NCBI RefSeq assembly: GCF_000473045.1
Contig: NZ_AXAY01000029.1
Location: 61,349 to 125,348, forward strand
Source: Bradyrhizobium sp. WSM3983
GTDB lineage: Bacteria > Pseudomonadota > Alphaproteobacteria > Rhizobiales > Xanthobacteraceae
Length of the DNA: 64,000 bases
Reading direction: 5' to 3'
Under the pieces are notes generated by a model. The model did no database searches. It saw only the letters and a program-made list of their open reading frames with translations, and was not told where the DNA came from. Positions within the stretch are counted from its first letter, which is position 1; every line of letters starts with the position of its first letter. Position numbers and translations under genes: made by a program. Of this stretch, positions 62,350-64,000 are shown in pieces.

Positions 62350-63483
62350 ATGCCCCAAGGCTTCAAGCGGGGAAGCGCCCCGAACGAGCCGGGATGGACG
62401 AATTGCATCTTCTGCGGGAAACCGGTCGGCAAGGCCGAGCGATCGCGCGAACGTGTCATCCCCATGTGGATGTTGCGCGCGACCGGGGATCCGAACCGCG
62501 TCATCAAGATCGAAAGCGATCCGATAACGGGTGCCGACGTCGTCCGTCCCGCGTCCACGTTCCACTTCCCGGCCTGCAAGCCGTGCAACGAGAAATATGG
62601 AAAGACGCTGGAAGCCCGGGCGAAGAACGCGATCGAATCCCTGATGGCCGGCAAGTCGCTTGCGGTGGCCCGTTGCTATTGGCTGCTCGACTGGCTCGAC
62701 AAAGTGAGAGTCGGACTCTGGCTCGGCTACAACATGTTGCACAAGGAGGAGTTCGCACCCAAATTCAGAATCGATCAGCGGATCGGGATCAAGGACCGAG
62801 TCGCGATCGTGAGCGTCGATCCCGATGATCGAACAACGGGCTTCGCTCTGGGCGGAATGGACAATCAGATCTTCCGGACCAGCCAGGCGGGAATGTACCT
62901 GAAGATCAACAACCTTCGGATCCTTTCGCTGTCGTTTGACGGCTTCGTTTCCCGCTATGCCGGCATGCCTTTCCCGAAGGAGGTGCTGGCGCTCAGCGAA
63001 AATCTCGAGGCGTCGATGGCGATGATGGAGAAGACAGATTACCGCGTGAAGCAGGACTGGAAGGCATTCGACGTCCCGGGCGCGACGATCATCGCGCAGT
63101 CAAGCTTCTGGTTAGCCAACTGCTCGGACGACGAAACGTTCGACATGTACATCAATGAGACCACCATTCCCCGCTTTAGACGGATCCCGCGGATCCGGAA
63201 GCGCGCGGACCTCGAACAGTTCGTTCGGACGCACCTGATCTCGAACGCCACCGGGAGCTTTGGGTATCACCCGAATCCGCGTCAGAAGCTCCGATTCGGA
63301 CGCGCCAAGGACAACACGGATTGGCATTTCATGCGATCGCTGTACGCCTTGTTCATCCGGGAGGTATTGCCCCTTAACCCCAAGAGAGTGGTCGATCCGG
63401 ACGGTACGCGGCGCGGGGCGCTCGTGCGCTTGATCTCGCAGCCGGTTCATTTGGTCGGTCACTCTTCGGAGGCTCCGTTCTAG
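62350..63483 (+). CDS. HNH-type zinc-finger endonuclease-like protein
   Basis: A 377-residue protein with NCIFCGKPVGKAERSRERVIPMWML and FHFPACKPCNEKYGKTLEARAK, a CxxC...RVIP...CxxCN layout of an HNH nuclease whose central HN residues are weak (ERVIP instead of EHVIP). The rest contains FRTSQAGMYLKINNLRILSLSFDGFVSRYAG, which aligns with the C-terminal half of the broken gene at 34251. Similar architecture at the two ends of the island. Function inferred only. Confidence 0.65.
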   Translation: MPQGFKRGSAPNEPGWTNCIFCGKPVGKAERSRERVIPMWMLRATGDPNRVIKIESDPITGADVVRPASTFHFPACKPCNEKYGKTLEARAKNAIESLMAGKSLAVARCYWLLDWLDKVRVGLWLGYNMLHKEEFAPKFRIDQRIGIKDRVAIVSVDPDDRTTGFALGGMDNQIFRTSQAGMYLKINNLRILSLSFDGFVSRYAGMPFPKEVLALSENLEASMAMMEKTDYRVKQDWKAFDVPGATIIAQSSFWLANCSDDETFDMYINETTIPRFRRIPRIRKRADLEQFVRTHLISNATGSFGYHPNPRQKLRFGRAKDNTDWHFMRSLYALFIREVLPLNPKRVVDPDGTRRGALVRLISQPVHLVGHSSEAPF

Positions 63484-63554
63484 CGCGAGTAGCCGTCCGA
63501 ATGCCAGAACAGGTGCGAAGCCTAACCCTGGCCGAGCCGTGCGGGGGGACGTCA

Positions 63555-63695
63555 ATGCATGACTGGAAAAGCGAACTCGATGCGCTCGTCGCTGAAACAA
63601 TGGCGTTCGCCAATTCGCTGAAGGTGGAGATCGAGCGGCCCCGGCCGCAGCCAAAAGTAGTCGACGAGCAGGTTGGCCTCAGCGTGCCCGACTAG
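63555..63695 (+). CDS. Small hypothetical protein
   Basis: A 46-residue protein starting MHDWKSELDALVAETMAFAN, with SLKVEIERPRPQPKVVDEQ and a short tail. I recall similar N-termini in longer rhizobial hypotheticals, so it may be a truncated core gene at the island edge. Ribosome site GGGGGGA before the ATG at 63555. Positions 63696-63851 show no gene. Confidence 0.5.
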   Translation: MHDWKSELDALVAETMAFANSLKVEIERPRPQPKVVDEQVGLSVPD

Positions 63696-63851
63696 CGACG
63701 CCATCGATACCGCGCGCAGTGCATGCCGGCATTCATGTGGCGGCGCTGAGCTTCCGACTGCAGGAGCCAAACTCGAGATTTTTGCCGCTTGCTCAGAAAA
63801 GCGCGTCTGTGCAAGACATTGGTTCCGGAAGCGCAGCAGAGGAACCGCACC

Positions 63852-64000
63852 GTGACAGCCACTCTTGACGGCGAAATTCGCGGCGGACGCCATCACTTGC
63901 AGGTCCGGGTCTATTTTGAAGATACAGATTCCGGCCAAATTGTTTATCACGCAAATTTTTTGCGGTTCATGGAGCGCGGCAGAACGAATTACTTGCGCCT
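63852..64000 (+). CDS. YbgC/FadM-family acyl-CoA thioesterase (cut by window end)
   Basis: The first 49 codons, from a GTG at 63852, are visible: TATLDGEIRGGRHHLQVRVYFEDTDSGQIVYHANFLRFMERGRTNYLRL. The hot-dog thioesterase motif EDTDSGQIVYHANFLRFMERGRT includes the catalytic Asp of EDTD. It hydrolyses short acyl-CoA or acyl-ACP; often the first gene of the tol-pal cluster, but the rest is outside the window. The codons here are unusually AT-rich for this organism, so it may be foreign too. Confidence 0.85.
   Translation, partial: MTATLDGEIRGGRHHLQVRVYFEDTDSGQIVYHANFLRFMERGRTNYLR

Larger units (their letters stand above)
34034..63700. mobile_element. Genomic/defence island at tRNA-Glu (integrase not seen)
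   Basis: From the tRNA 3' end to the YbgC-type gene, backbone functions stop and about 35 mostly accessory genes follow: HNH, HEPN-like, TIR, two AbiJ-like, Wadjet, AbiV, several XRE regulators, and many unknowns. Several genes are broken. Base composition looks more mixed than the backbone by eye. Neither an integrase nor a right-hand copy of the tRNA end is visible, so the right boundary is approximate. The stretch 34034-34250 next to the tRNA holds nothing recognisable. Confidence 0.6.

Noticed and set aside
34034..64000. Direct repeat of the tRNA-Glu 3' end as right attachment site
   Set aside because: No second copy of ttcgattcccctagggagcgcca or a clear part of it was found by reading the region.

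Overview
The window looks like a chromosomal segment of an alphaproteobacterium close to Bradyrhizobium. The evidence is high-GC coding, the family resemblance of almost every core protein, a zinc-ligand-less DnaG, a Lys/Ala-rich 23-residue micro-protein, and families of palindromic intergenic repeats built on gtcgtcccggc or gtcattccggg. No organism name is given and none could be searched, so this is an inference.

Positions 1-33958 are ordinary backbone: carB (cut by the window start) and carA; an MFS exporter with a divergent ArsR-type regulator; a Dps protein; a GatB/YqeY protein; an ArsR-SRPBCC-SRPBCC operon; a LysE exporter; N-formylglutamate amidohydrolase; a transglutaminase; a chlorite-dismutase-family protein; a BrnT/BrnA toxin-antitoxin pair; dnaG-rpoD; MltB; an SDR enzyme; a response regulator; a GGDEF diguanylate cyclase; an amidase; rpoH; and rluD. 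Decay is visible in an acyl-CoA synthetase pseudogene at 8457-9180.

A complete tRNA-Glu(CTC) at 33959-34033 marks the switch to a roughly 29.7-kb accessory island that runs to about 63.7 kb, where a YbgC-type thioesterase begins. The island has no integrase in the window but is dense in defence-type genes. From left to right these are: a frameshifted HNH gene, a HEPN-like gene, a DUF1780-like nuclease, a TIR protein, an AbiJ-NTD3-like protein, two XRE regulators, an SRAP remnant, an XRE/unknown/unknown/DUF2971 operon, a P63C-domain gene, a DUF5677-like gene, a nucleotide/protease cluster, a second AbiJ-NTD3-like protein fused to a PD-(D/E)xK nuclease, a complete Wadjet jetABCD operon, an AbiV-type gene broken at an A8 run, another HEPN-like gene, and a second HNH gene related to the first.

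The most unusual part is 46.3-51.5 kb. A rightward operon (ribbon-helix-helix protein, tandem MazG protein, uracil-DNA-glycosylase-like protein) converges with and overlaps a leftward operon. The leftward operon encodes an acyl-carrier-like protein, an XRE regulator, an ImmA/IrrE metallopeptidase whose C-terminus looks like a chagasin (I42) cysteine-protease inhibitor, a prodomain-less papain-family protease, and a thymidylate-synthase-fold protein. The inhibitor and protease lie in adjacent, overlapping genes, next to three enzymes of deoxyuridine/NTP metabolism. This suggests an undescribed regulated-protease and nucleotide-based defence or stress system. Those functions are inferred from motifs and gene order only.
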